Shown in pieces: positions 10,620-20,990 of a DNA stretch of 64,000 bases; within the stretch, counting starts at the first letter, position 1; each line of letters begins with the position of its first letter. Below the pieces are notes generated by a model, which ran no database searches, was not told where the DNA came from, and worked only from the letters and a program-made list of their open reading frames with translations. This DNA is from Sorex araneus. Taxonomy: Eukaryota > Chordata > Mammalia > Eulipotyphla > Soricidae. Where the stretch lies: assembly GCF_027595985.1 (NCBI RefSeq), contig NC_073307.1, positions 48,462,509 to 48,526,508 on the forward strand, read 5' to 3'. The translations under genes and the position numbers were made by a program.

Positions 10620-12469
10620 GAATTATTCAAATTCCCAAGATCCTACCAAGGGGAAATATAAAACCTGAATAACCAATCTCAAGTAAAGAAATTGAAACAG
10701 AAATATCCCCAAGAACAAAAGCAGATCCAGATGGATTCATTAGTGAGTTCTACCAAAACTTCGAAGAAGAAAGTGCCCATTCTCTTCAAGCACTTCAGAA
10801 ATATATGGGAAACAGGAATCCTACCAAACACCTACTATGAAGCCAATATCACTCATATACATAAAACAGACAGAGACAACACTGAAAAAGAAAACTATAG
10901 ACCAATATGCTGATGAATATCTATGCAAAGATCCTTAACAGAATTCCAGAGAACTGGATACAGCAATACAGCAAAAAGATTATATACCACTATCAGGTGG
11001 GGTTCATCCTGGGTATAAAAGGACAGTTTAGTATATGGAAATTAATTAGTGTAATGTATCTTATCAATTAAAAGAAAGACTAAAGGGCCCTATGAATTGA
11101 TTCAGATAAAGCTTTTGATTAATGATAAAAATCCTCTTAAAATGGAATAGAAAAAATAGGAATAGAAGAAGCATAACTCAAAGTAGTATAGTCTAACTAC
11201 AACAAAAAACAAAGCAAATACCCTACGTAATGGTGAAAAGCTAAACATCTACCCCCCAGATCAGATAGAAGACAAGGATGTCCACTGTCATTGCTCTAAT
11301 TTAACATAGTTTTGTAAGTTCCATCACAATCATCAGACAGGAAAAAGATATTTAAAAAAAACTTGAAACAAAGAAGTCAAATTTTCACAATATGCAGATG
11401 ACTTGATATAATACATTTAAACCCCTAAGGACTTAAAAAATCCTAGCAATAATAGACAATTACAATAAAGTAACAGGACACAAAATTAATACACAAAAAT
11501 CAGTGGCATTCCTATACACAATAAAACAAACCAGAAGAAAAATAAATTGTAAAGATTATCCCTTTCAAAATAGTGACCAAAATATCAAGTAAAAATCAAC
11601 TTTAAAAGGAATGTTAAGGACTTATACAGTGAAAACTACAAATCATTGCTAAGAAAAATAAAAGAAAGCATCTGGAAATGAAAGAATATTTCCTGTTCAT
11701 GGATTAGATGAATCAGTATTTTTTGGTTATATTTATTTTTTTATTTTATTGAATCACCATGTGGAAAATTACAATGCTTTCAGGCTAGATGAATCAGTAT
11801 TGTTAACATGATCAACCTACCCCAAAATACTATGTAGAATCAATGCAATACCCATTTCAAAGACATGAAACAAACTAAACTAAAATTTGTATGGGACCAT
11901 AAAAATCCCAAAATAGCCAAAGCAGTACTAAGAAAACAGAAGAAAATGGTAAGTACTGCATTTCCCAACTTTTAACTATACTACAAAGCTATAATAAAAA
12001 CTGCATAGTACTGGAACAGAGATAGATCTGCAGACCTATGGAACATAACTATAAGTCCTGAGTTAAGTAAGCCTCCAGATTTAAATCCTGCTAATATATG
12101 ACAAAGGAGATAAATGTGTTAAGTGGAGCTAAGAAAATCTCTTTAACAAGTGTTGTATGGAAGACTGAGAGCTCATATGTTAAAAAAAATGAAATTAGAA
12201 CTTACCTCACACCCTTTGCAAAGTAAACTCAAATGGATCAAAACTTTTGACATTAGAACAGAATTCATAAAATGCATTGAAGCAAACATTGGTAAAACTC
12301 TCCAGGAACTTGAACACAGATGAATTTTCAATGATACCAATACAGTGGCAAAGACAACAAAAACAAAAATCAATTAATGGGATTACTTTAAATTAAACAA
12401 CTTCTGAACAATGGAAAAAACCCTCAAGCTTTAATAAAAAGACACACTACTGAATGGGATAAAATGCTC
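10620..12469 (+). mobile_element. Old L1 ORF2, reverse transcriptase region
   Basis: Degraded ORF2. A short open stretch (10692-10913) encodes Y-Q-N/F-R-N-I-W-E-T-G-I-L-P-N and E-N-Y-R-P-I, standard L1 RT-region residues; stops follow. Probable continuation of 7690-9180. The 682-bp insertion at 12479 separates it from 13161-13925. Confidence 0.8.
11721..11785 (-). mobile_element. Minimal L1 3'-end insertion (65 bp)
   Basis: T-run followed by the antisense L1 terminus (ttattgaatcaccatgtgga). Flanked by a perfect 16-bp duplication TAGATGAATCAGTATT at 11705-11720 and 11786-11801. Confidence 0.85.
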
Positions 12470-12478
12470 ACATGCCAT

Positions 12479-13160
12479 CAACATCACCATAATCATCATC
12501 ATCATCATCATCCCGTTGATCATTGAATTTCTCGAGCAGTGTCAGTAACATCTCCATTAATTCATTCATCCCGTTGAGATGAATGAGTCCCGTTGAGACG
12601 TACCCTGAGATTTTAAAAGCCTCTCTTTATACTTCCTTTCCAATGCTGCCACATTGGAGGCTCTTTCAGGGTCAGAGGAATGAGATTCATCATTGTTACT
12701 GGTTTTGGCATATGAATACGCCATGAGGCATTTTCGAGGCTCTCCCATGTGGGCAGGAAACTCTTGGTAGCTTGCTGGGCTGCGCGCTTTTGGGAGCTTG
12801 GTGTTATGGTCCCTGGATGTTGGCCATTGGTGGGATTACACGGCGCCGGGGACAGTCCCTGGATGTGACCGCCTAGCTACTGGAAAATGGGGAATCTGAG
12901 CGGAAGAGGCCCAGTCCTGATCAGAGCAGACTTGGAGGTCTCAGCACCGGGTCTCACATGCCTGGGTTCCTCTGCCGGTTCCATCATGTGTGAGGCTCAT
13001 CCTAACGTGTGGAGAGGAGCGTTGAGCATGGCTATGGCTAGACTCCAGAGGTCTTCGGCCAAGAGATCTCTGCTCGTGGTGGGGAGGGAAACTGAGGCCC
13101 ACACCCTCCGAGGGGCCCTGGGGAAGACAGCCAGGCATGGGGGCAGAGAATCTCTTGCAG
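12479..13160 (-). mobile_element. Internally deleted, non-autonomous RTE derivative (682 bp)
   Basis: Inserted in L1 ORF2 with a 9-bp duplication ACATGCCAT at 12470-12478 and 13161-13169; the L1 reads continuously if the insert is removed. On the minus strand: a GC-rich 5' region (13160 to about 12790), a segment matching the RTE 5' region (12785-12600, includes the SINE-body homology at 12691-12785), then a direct jump to the RTE 3' end at about 12565 (gagatgttactg, ctcgag) and a GAT-rich tail. The roughly 2.7 kb of endonuclease and reverse transcriptase coding sequence present in 14882-17680 is missing. Confidence 0.85.
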
Positions 13161-13925
13161 ACATGCCATACATCTGATAAAGTGCTGATATCCAAGATCT
13201 ATTAAGCAACTCATTTAACTTACAAAGAAAAAATTCCAATGACCCATCCATAAAGAAAGGGGAAGAGATGAGATGATCAGACAGTTCCCCAAAGAAGATA
13301 TATGGATGGCCAACAGGCACATAAACTAGTTCTCATCATCACTCATAATTAGAGAAATGCAAATCAAAACAACAGTAAGGCATCATCTCACACCTGTGAG
13401 GATGGCACATATGAAAACAATCTGGAAATACCCAGTGTTGGTGGAGTTGTGATCAGAAAGAAACCCTTGTCTACTGTTAGTGGAAATGATATCGAATTCA
13501 ACCTCTATGGAAAACTATATGGAGAATTCTCAAAAAAAAAGCAGAACTCTGATATGATGCAGCAATACCACTTCTTGGCATCTAGATGCAAAAAACACAC
13601 AAAAAATTTGAAAGGATATACACACACGGGTAGAGCTAGAAGATATTATGTAGAGTGAAGACAGAATGAAGGAGACATATACAAAATAATATCTCTCATA
13701 TGTGGGACTTAAAGATACACAGCAAGGCAGCAACAAAGATCCAAAGGCAATATGATTAGGAAACTAACACACAAAATTGAATTGGGGGTGGGCGAGAGGG
13801 AAGGTGGGTGAGAGAAAGGTGAGGGAGATGGGACACTGGTTATGGGTGTAGTATTGGAATTATGTCCATGAGAAGCTGTTATTAACATTACGTAAGCCAG
13901 ACATCAAGAAATATTTTTAAAAGGA
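13161..13925 (+). mobile_element. Old L1 ORF2 C-terminus and 3' UTR
   Basis: Resumes the L1 broken at 12469 (ctgatatccaagatctatta). The 3' UTR has a purine-rich tract at 13786-13835 and ends near 13921 in an A-rich run. Confidence 0.75.
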
Positions 13926-14457
13926 AGATGGAAAGCATAAAAGTCCCTGACTTTAAATTATGTCACAAAACCGTATTATTATTAATTACAGTGTGGAATT
14001 GGAATAAGACTAACAGAACAATGTAATAAATTGATATTCCAGATGTTAAACCCTTACATATATGAACAGTTAATTTATGACAAAGGACTAAAGAACCTAA
14101 AATTGAGGAATGAAATCCTTCTAGCAAATAGTATCCAGAAGACAACTTAGCCACATGTAAATAATAAAATTGAACAACTATCTCACACTATGTGTACTAG
14201 TTAATCAACAAAATCTTAGAAAATAACCAAACAGCATATCAAAAGTTACACTGGAATCCAGAGTAATGCATACAAGGTATGCAAAGATGGTTCAACATAC
14301 TATGCAAATCAACTTATATAATACAGCATATAAACAAAAAGAAAATAAAGATCATATGACTCTATCTATGCAAAGAAAAATTTTGACACAGTCTAACACT
14401 ACTCATGATTAAAAACTCTTAGCAATATAGAAATAAAAGGAAACTCTTTTTGTATAT
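13926..14457 (+). mobile_element. Old L1 ORF2 fragments
   Basis: A second degraded copy of ORF2 sequence (ttgatattccagatgttaaa, then an RT-region stretch near 14280-14400). No open frame. Confidence 0.55.
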
Positions 14458-14467
14458 TTGACAATAA

Positions 14468-14636
14468 CTTTTTTTTGGGGGGTCACACCCGGCGATGCTC
14501 AGGGGTTACTCCTGGCTCTGCACTCAGGAGTTACTTCTGGCGGTGCTTGAGGGACCATATGGGATGCTGGGGATCGAACCCGAGTTGGCTGTGTGCAAGG
14601 CAAATGCCCTCTCCGCTGTGCTACCGCTCCAGCCCC
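14468..14636 (-). mobile_element. SOR-type SINE, well preserved
   Basis: Complete antisense SOR with T-tail, body (gatgctcaggggttactcct) and head ending gctaccgctccagcccc. Flanked by TTGACAATAA at 14458-14467 and 14637-14646. Confidence 0.93.
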
Positions 14637-14649
14637 TTGACAATAATTT

Positions 14650-14881
14650 TAGTTTAGTTTAGTTTAGTTTAAATTTTTTCTTAGTGAATCACCATGAGGT
14701 ACAGTTACAGATTTACAAACTTTCATGCTTGCATTTCAGTCATACAATGATCGAGGACCTGTCCTTCTACCAGTGCCCATTCTCCACCACAAATGATCCC
14801 GGTATCCCTCCCACCATGCCCATCCCCTCCTCCCCACCCCACTCTGCCTCTGTGGCAGGGAATTCCCTTTTGTTCTCTCTT
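14650..14881 (-). mobile_element. L1 3' end
   Basis: Antisense L1 terminus with an A-tail expanded to (TTTAG)n, then ttagtgaatcaccatgaggt and the C-rich 3' UTR. It abuts the RTE 3' end without a spacer. Confidence 0.85.
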
Positions 14882-14889
14882 TCCTCTGC

Positions 14890-17680
14890 TCGAGCGGGTG
14901 CCAGTAACGTCTCCATTTGTCCCTATCGAGTGCTAGTGTAGCCCAACAATATCTGCACACTTCCAGGAACAGGAAGAGCCTTAAATCGTTCATTCAAGGT
15001 TTTGACGAAGAAGTCTGACCATCTTGTTGGTGGGCGGCCACTCAGTCTTTTGATGTCCCATGGAATCCAGTCGGTAACAGCTCTAGTCCAGCAGTCATCT
15101 CGGAATCCCATTACGTGTCCAGTCCATCTGATTTTTGATGCCTTGGCAAACAAGATAGTGTCCCTGATTCTTTATCTTCGAAGGAAGTCGGAACTCTGGG
15201 TTCCTTTTCTCACTTGAGTGAAATGTGATACTCCTAGCATAGCTCTTTTAATTCCTCTTTGGGATGCCCAAATAGTATTCTCATCCTGTTTTAGTAGGGC
15301 CCAGGTCTCTGAGGCATATGTTAGTGCAGGAAGAATGGTGGAGTCAAAAAGATGTACCCGGAACCAGAGGTTCTTCATCCTCTTAACCACTTCTTCAACG
15401 CTCTTGAAGGTGTTCTACGCTGCTCTCTTCCTCTTGTGCAGTTCTGGCACCAAGTCGTTCCTCATGTTAAGTTATCGACCCAGGTACACATAGCTGCTGC
15501 ATTCGGAGATGTTCATTCCATTGAGAGCAAATGGAATGTCAGGGACTAGTTCATTTTTCATAAACATAATTTTGCTGAGATTCAGCTGCAGTCTAACCTT
15601 TCCACACTCAAAGTTGAAGTCGGCCAGCATTTCTGCCGCTTGGTTAATGTTTGGTGTTATGAGAATGATGTCATCAGTGAAGCAGAGGTGGTGTAGTTGC
15701 CGACCGTCTATCTTCACTCCCATTTCTTCCCATTTCAGTTGTCACATGATGTTCTCGAGGGTGGCACTGAAGAGTTTCAGTAAAATGGTATCACCTCTTT
15801 ACGTCAATGATCACTTCCTTGTAGAATGATGAGATCCTGGTAATAAATCTGTAATAGGGCTCGAGGAGGATCTTGATGTACTGAGTTTGAATGCCCTGTT
15901 TGGCTAGGGCTTCGATGACCGCTTCAGTCTCAACAGAATCGAAGGCCTTCTGTAAATTAATGAATGTTAGACAGAGCGGCATCTTGAACTCTCTCGAAAC
16001 TTCAGTGAGTTTGGTCACTGTGTGGATATGGTCATTGGTGCTGAATCCTTTTCGGAACCCGGCTTACTCGCATGGTTGTCCTTCATCTAGTGTTCTGCCT
16101 ATTCTATTCAGGATGACTCAAGTGAACAACTTGTAGATGACAGATAACAGGCAGTTTGGGCGATAGTTGCCGATGTCGTGGATGTCTCCCTTCTTGTACA
16201 ACAGAACGGTTCTGCTGGTTTTCCATTGGGATGAAACCCTACATTTGGACAGGTAGCGTGTGAAGAGTCGAATCAGTGTATTGCTGAGTACTGGTAGCAG
16301 ATTCTTCAGGTGTTCGGGTCTGACTGGGTGCTGTGCATGTCTTTACCGATGAAATGGTGTGTCGGATTTGGGAGGATGTTGGGAACAACATATCCATCCT
16401 TCGGAATTTGGTATGTGGGCATGTGGATGTGGCTGTCGAAGAAATCCGAGTAGAAGTCGTGAATAATCCTCTCCATTGCCTTTCTGGAAGATGTAATAGA
16501 TTCATCAGGATGTCAGAGGGCAGTCATCTTGGTCTTGTAGTTGGCAAAGGACAGGCAAGCATTGAGAATATTTTTCCCGGCTTCTGCTGCATCAGCCAAC
16601 ACTGTTGCTCTTCTCTCTTTGAGGTCTTCCTTTATCACTTCTCTGCACAATTTTGCGAGCTCGGACGTTAGCTTGTGGTTGCCTGAGGCTCGTGCCAAAC
16701 CACGTTGGTGAATAAGCTCAAGAGTTTCTAAAGACAGGCGTCTGTTTGTGGTTTTCTCACTCTCGGCATTTTTCGCGCAATCATGAAGGTGCTGAACCAG
16801 TCGATCATGTTCCTCGACGATGTTGTCAATGACAGAATCTTCCCACGTTGCTGCAATAGTGCCAAAGTTGGTGGCAACAAGTCCTAGCTGGTGGTCATTC
16901 TGGGAGTTCTCTTTTTAACTTAAACTTTGCAGTCCTTTCTCCCCAATCTGTGAAGCAGAATTTTGCACGAAGTAGACGGTGGTCAATGCCGTTTGGAATT
17001 TTGGGACAACAGCGACATCAGTCATGCAAAACCTTTGATTGTATATTATGTGGCCAATTTTGTTGTGGAACTGTCCATCAGGAGACTCCCATGTCCAATG
17101 TTTAGATTTGGCCTTCTGAAACTGTGAGTTACCGTGGATGGTCTTGGTCAACATGATGAACTCAGTCTCTCACCCTGTCCCTTCCATTCTAGACCATGGG
17201 ACCCAATGTGGAGTTCTTTGGGCGACCTTCTCGGTCCTATCTTGGCATTAAAATCACCAACAATGATCTTGTAGAAGGTGTGGTCTTCTTTATAGAACTC
17301 CTCCAGCTCCATGTAGAACCTCTCAATTTCTTCTTTATCATAGTGGATGTTGGTGCGTAGACGACGAAGATAGAAACTGCCGGCAGTGAGTCACATCTAT
17401 TCAAGTGTAATCGTCTGATTCGAATTGTTAGTTATTTCAATGAATCAATGCTCATGGCCAAGTCTGTGTTGATAAGGACACCAATGCCACCAACGCCTCT
17501 GTTGTTGCATGTTCTGAGGAACAGTTCTTGCCCAGTGTCGAAAATGGCGTGATGTGATTGATGCCTTCTCGTTTCAGTCAGATCAATGATGTCATACTTG
17601 ATCTTCTGTGCTTGCATCATCAGGTCCTTGATGAATGCTTCTGATGCCAGCATACATGCATTGAAAGTACAGATACTCAT
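14890..17680 (-). pseudogene. RTE endonuclease-reverse transcriptase, inactivated
   Basis: The first Met of the endonuclease is at 17680 (MSICTFNA). Endonuclease segments cover 17680-17432 (T-E-T-R-R; R-G-V-G-G-I-G-V) and 17154-16915 (I-H-G-N-S; T-D-V-A-V-V-P-K-F). A linker follows at 16698-16513. Reverse transcriptase lies at 16018-15791 (F-I-N-L-Q-K-A-F-D-S-V) and 15723-15472, with the FTDD box at 15670-15681. The C-terminal region is at 15390-14890 ([29 protein letters not shown]). Frames change at least five times. Motif A reads F-I-N where catalytic Asp is expected, and the second copy at 33507-35336 has F-I-D, so this copy would be inactive even without its frameshifts. Confidence 0.9.
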
Positions 17681-17810
17681 TTTAGTCCTTCTTCGTTTTG
17701 GCAGTCTAGTTTGTCCCTGAGATTTTATCAGCCTCTCCTTGCTCATCCTTTTTAATGCTGCCGTATTAGGGGCTCTTTCAGTGTCAGGCAAATGAGGCCC
17801 ATTGTTGTTA

Positions 17811-17907
17811 CTGTTTTTGGCATATCGACTATACCATGGGTAGCATACCAGGCTCTGCCGTGTGGGCGGGGTACTCTTGGTAGCTTGCCGGGCTCCCCGA
17901 GAGGGAT
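17811..17907 (-). repeat. RTE 5' segment shared with the composite SINE body
   Basis: Includes gttgttactgtttttggcat, ggctctgccgtgtgggcggg and ggtagcttgccgggctc in the same order and spacing as the SINE bodies at 40791-41042 and 42011-42240. It lies upstream of the RTE endonuclease start, in the same orientation, with no SINE head or tail around it. Confidence 0.85.
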
Positions 17908-18039
17908 GAAGGCTTTTAGGGCGGCCTCCAATCATCCTTACTGGTGTTCCCATGGTTCAGACCATATTTGGAGCCCATCAAATATGGTGCGAAAATTATG
18001 GAAAATGGGTATTAAGTGTTCTATGCTATGTCGTGTGGC

Positions 18040-18440
18040 CGCTTCGCAGCTGCCTGGCCTGGAAAGCATCCTGGAGTGTGGTGGTGGCTGGGTACTGGAG
18101 GTAGTGGAGGTAGTGGAGATCTGCTGGTGAAGTATTTATCTGGCTCCCATAGGGTGGGTCGTCTGGGTTTGATCCCTGGGACGGGGAGCCAGAGACTGTA
18201 GGAGTACCGTTGAGCCTGGAGTATAAGGTTGCAAAGTTCTGCTTTACCTGGTTCTGTGGGCTTCACTCATCCATGAAGTTCAGCAGCGCGGTCCGGAAAG
18301 TGTCCTGGAGCACACTGGTGGCTGGGTAGTGGAGGTAGTGGAGAATACATAGATAGGTATAGGTTAGATATAAATAGTGGAGGATAGATGGTGGAGGGTA
18401 GATAGATAAGTAGTGGAGGATCTAGAGGATAAAGAGATAA
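18040..18440. repeat. Imperfect duplicated segments and GATA/GTGGAG-rich repeat
   Basis: A block near 18055-18116 (cctggaaagcatcctggagt, ggtggctgggtactggaggt) recurs diverged at 18287-18345 (ccggaaagtgtcctggagca, ggtggctgggtagtggaggt), about 235 bp apart, followed by a GATAGATAG and GTGGAGGAT-rich run to 18430. It sits upstream of the RTE 5' region; whether it belongs to the RTE is unclear. Confidence 0.6.
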
Positions 18441-18574
18441 AAGGACTACTCCATTTAAATCATGTCCCAAAACATCAAGTACCTAGAAATCTATAGGAGA
18501 TGTTCCCCTAATAAAAACACTAAGGTTAGAATAGTCCCCCAAGCAAAATAAATTGTCATTTGAAATATAATTTA

Positions 18575-18760
18575 TGCAAGTGCTAGAGCAATAGTACAGC
18601 AGGTAGGGCATTTGCCTTGCACGTAGCCGACCCGGGTTCGATTTCCAGCATCCCATATGGTCCTCTGAGCACCGCCAGGGGTGATACCTGAGTGCAGAGT
18701 CAGGAATAACCCCTGTGTATTGCCAGGTGTGACCCAAAAAGAAAAAAAAACCCTGGTAAC
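18575..18760 (+). mobile_element. SOR-type SINE
   Basis: Plus-strand SOR with head (gagcaatagtacagcaggta), box-B-like gggttcgat, body (catcccatatggtcctctga) and A-tail at 18736-18750. ATATAATTTA occurs on both sides (18565-18574, 18761-18770). Confidence 0.9.
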
Positions 18761-18770
18761 ATATAATTTA

Positions 18771-19331
18771 CTCAAGAAAAATGCATTCAGGAAACAATGG
18801 AATAGACTAAAATGCCAGGTAAAATATGCCCAGGAAAGAATCAAATAAAACTGTTAAGGGTTTTTTAAGTGTAGAAGAAAACAAGTAAAAATAGAATAGG
18901 AAATTGGCATGACTTTATACTTTAACGGTTACTTCTTATAGGCTATGTGAAATACCCTAGCCTCTCTTTTTCCATGTATCTGTTGAATTTTATAGTGTTT
19001 ACTGTCCCTAATGTCTCTGTGAACTTAAATGGTGGCTCATATTTTGGGAGCCAGGGTTCAGGTTTGACACTGAACTGAATAAATGGCATCCCTGTGAGCT
19101 CACTGGAGGCTGCCCAGGTGACCCTAAAGCTTGCACCAGTCCTATGTGTTTGTCTGTGACTGAGCCTGCTGAAGAGAGGTTGAAGATGCAATCAAATTGA
19201 TTTTAGACTTTAGATAGGAATCAACAAAAGACTGAAATACAAGAGGAGGAATACAAGAAATACAAGAAAGAAAACCCGAGGAAATTGAAAAGTATCTTGT
19301 TTGTGGGTTGGAAGAATCAATTTATTAAAAA
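18771..19331. other. No recognised feature
   Basis: No gene or clear repeat. The minus-strand frame at 18943-19191 has no recognisable domain. Confidence 0.4.
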
Positions 19332-19345
19332 TGACCATGTTGCCT

Positions 19346-19594
19346 GGGGCTGGAGCGATAGCACAGCGGTTGGGCTTTCGCCTTTCACGTGGCCGACCCG
19401 AGTTCGATTCCTCTGCTCCTCTCGGAGAGCCCGGAAAGCTACTGAGAGTATCGAGCCTGTGCAGCAGAGCCTGGTAAGCTACCCGTGCATATTGGATATG
19501 CCAAAAACAGTAACAATAAGTCTCTCAATGAGAGACGTTACTGATGCCCGCTCGAACAAATCGATGAGCAACGGGATGACAGTGACAGTGACAG
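19346..19594 (+). mobile_element. tRNA-RTE composite SINE, full length
   Basis: Reference copy in this window. tRNA-like head 19346-19412 (ggggctggagcgatagcaca; A/B-box-like segments, cgagttcgattcc). RTE 5'-derived body to about 19525. RTE 3' coding tail from about 19530 (gagacgttactgatgcccgc) ending (agtgac)n. Flanked by a 14-bp duplication with one mismatch, tga[c/t]catgttgcct, at 19332-19345 and 19595-19608. Confidence 0.95.
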
Positions 19595-19608
19595 TGATCA
19601 TGTTGCCT

Positions 19609-19860
19609 AAATTATTATGTAGAGTCATTTCAATTGCTATCAAAATTCTGATAACAATTGTCAGGACCTTAAAACTGGCGCTGATAAACCATAAAATACT
19701 ATGAATAGACAAATCCATTCTGAGATTAATAAAATGGGGCATTCAATTTTCAGACATTAAATTATAATATAGAGCTATAGTAATCAAAACAGTGTGGTAT
19801 TAGACTAAGACTATACTGTCAGACCAAAGGCACATAGATTAATTGTTCATTTTCTCAGCA
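19609..19860 (+). mobile_element. Old L1 ORF2 fragment
   Basis: Degraded ORF2 (attattatgtagagtcattt, tagagctatagtaatcaaaa, agtgtggtattag). Probably one element with 20736-20990, split by later insertions. Confidence 0.65.
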
Positions 19861-19876
19861 GAAACCTTAGTCGTTA

Positions 19877-20466
19877 TGGTTAAAGAAACTTTGGTACATC
19901 TACACAATGGAATACTATGCAGCTGCTAGGAGAGATAAAGTCATGAAATTTGCTTATAAATGGATAGACATGGAGAGTATCATGCTAAGTGAAATGAGTC
20001 AGAAAGAGAGGGACACACATAGAAGGACTAAACTCATATGTGGAGTGTAGAATAACATTACATGAGGCTGACACACAAGGACAGTAGATACAAGGGCCAG
20101 GGGGACTACCCCATAGCTGGAAGACTGCTTCGTGAGTGGAGGGGAGAAGGCAGATGGAATAGAGAAGGGATCACTAAGAAAATGATGGCTGGAGGAGTCA
20201 GTCAGGATGGGAGATGTGTGCTGAAAGTAGATAATGGACTAAACATGATGACCTCTCAGTGTCTGCATTGCAAGCCATAATGTCCAAAAGTAATATTGTC
20301 TGCCATGGAGGCAGGGGGAGGGTGGGAAAGGGGAGGTATACCCGGCATATTGGTGGTGGGGAATGTGCACTGGTGGAGGGATGGGTGTTTGATCATTGTG
20401 AGGTTGTAACCCAAACATGAAAGCTTGTAACTATCTCATGGTGATTCAATAAAATTTTAAAAAAAA
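19877..20466 (+). mobile_element. 5'-truncated young L1 3' end
   Basis: Starts in ORF2 at the segment encoding T-L-V-H-L-H-N-G-I-L-C in an off frame (tggaatactatgcagctg) and runs through the 3' UTR to AATAAAATTTT. Flanked by GAAACCTTAGTC[G/A]TTA at 19861-19876 and 20467-20482, 15 of 16 identical. Confidence 0.9.
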
Positions 20467-20567
20467 GAAACCTTAGTCATTAGCATAACAGTGGTAATTA
20501 AATTACACATTCAAAGTAGTAAATTAGGAAAGTTAAATAATAATATATCTATAATGACTGTCCTTTT

Positions 20568-20735
20568 AAAAAATTTTTATTTTATTATAGCATGTGATTT
20601 ACAAAATTATTCATAGCTGAGTAATAGACTCACAATATTACAGAACCACTCTTAAAACCAGTTTCAACTTCCCTCCATCATTCTCTTCCTTCTCCCTTCT
20701 CACACTAGCCATCTTAACAACTCATTTGACATAAA
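20568..20735 (-). mobile_element. Old L1 3'-end fragment
   Basis: T-rich start, then antisense terminus-like sequence (atgtgatttacaaaattatt; cttccctccatcattctctt). Diverged. Confidence 0.4.
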
Positions 20736-20990
20736 AATTGAGAGCATGAAATGGAATAGAGATAGTCTCTTCAATAAATGGTGTGTGAAAATTGTATAAT
20801 TTATGTGTACAACATTAAATCTGGTCCCATATCTCACACCTTACATTAAAGTCAATTCAAAGTGGATCAAAGACTTTGAAATCAAACCTGAACCTACAAA
20901 GTACATTAAGGAAAATGTATGCAGAATTCTCCAGACTTAGATCTCAAAGGAATTTTCAATGATATAACGCCCCTGGCAAAAGCCATGTCA
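20736..20990 (+). mobile_element. Old L1 ORF2 fragment
   Basis: Contains the ORF2 stretch around caaagtggatcaaagacttt and acattaaggaaaatgtatgc. Stops throughout. Confidence 0.75.

Larger units (their letters stand above)
14882..17960 (-). mobile_element. RTE-clade LINE (shrew RTE), decayed near-complete copy
   Basis: About 3.1 kb on the minus strand, carrying 5' non-coding sequence (about 17681-17960), an endonuclease, a reverse transcriptase and the C-terminal coding end. The ORF is broken by several frameshifts and stops. RTE elements are short LINEs with a single main ORF and short 3' ends. The protein resembles nematode RTE elements more than BovB as far as I can recall. The terminal tail beyond the C-terminal coding end is lost where it meets the L1 at 14881. 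17811-17907 is the sequence shared with the SINE body. Confidence 0.9.

Noticed and set aside
17811-17907. A SINE inserted into the RTE copy
   Set aside because: No SINE head, no SINE tail and no duplication around it; the same segment in the same context occurs in the deleted RTE derivatives.
19346-19420. Possible tRNA gene in the SINE heads
   Set aside because: A/B-box-like motifs are present, but there is no complete cloverleaf and the segment is repeated with SINE bodies attached.
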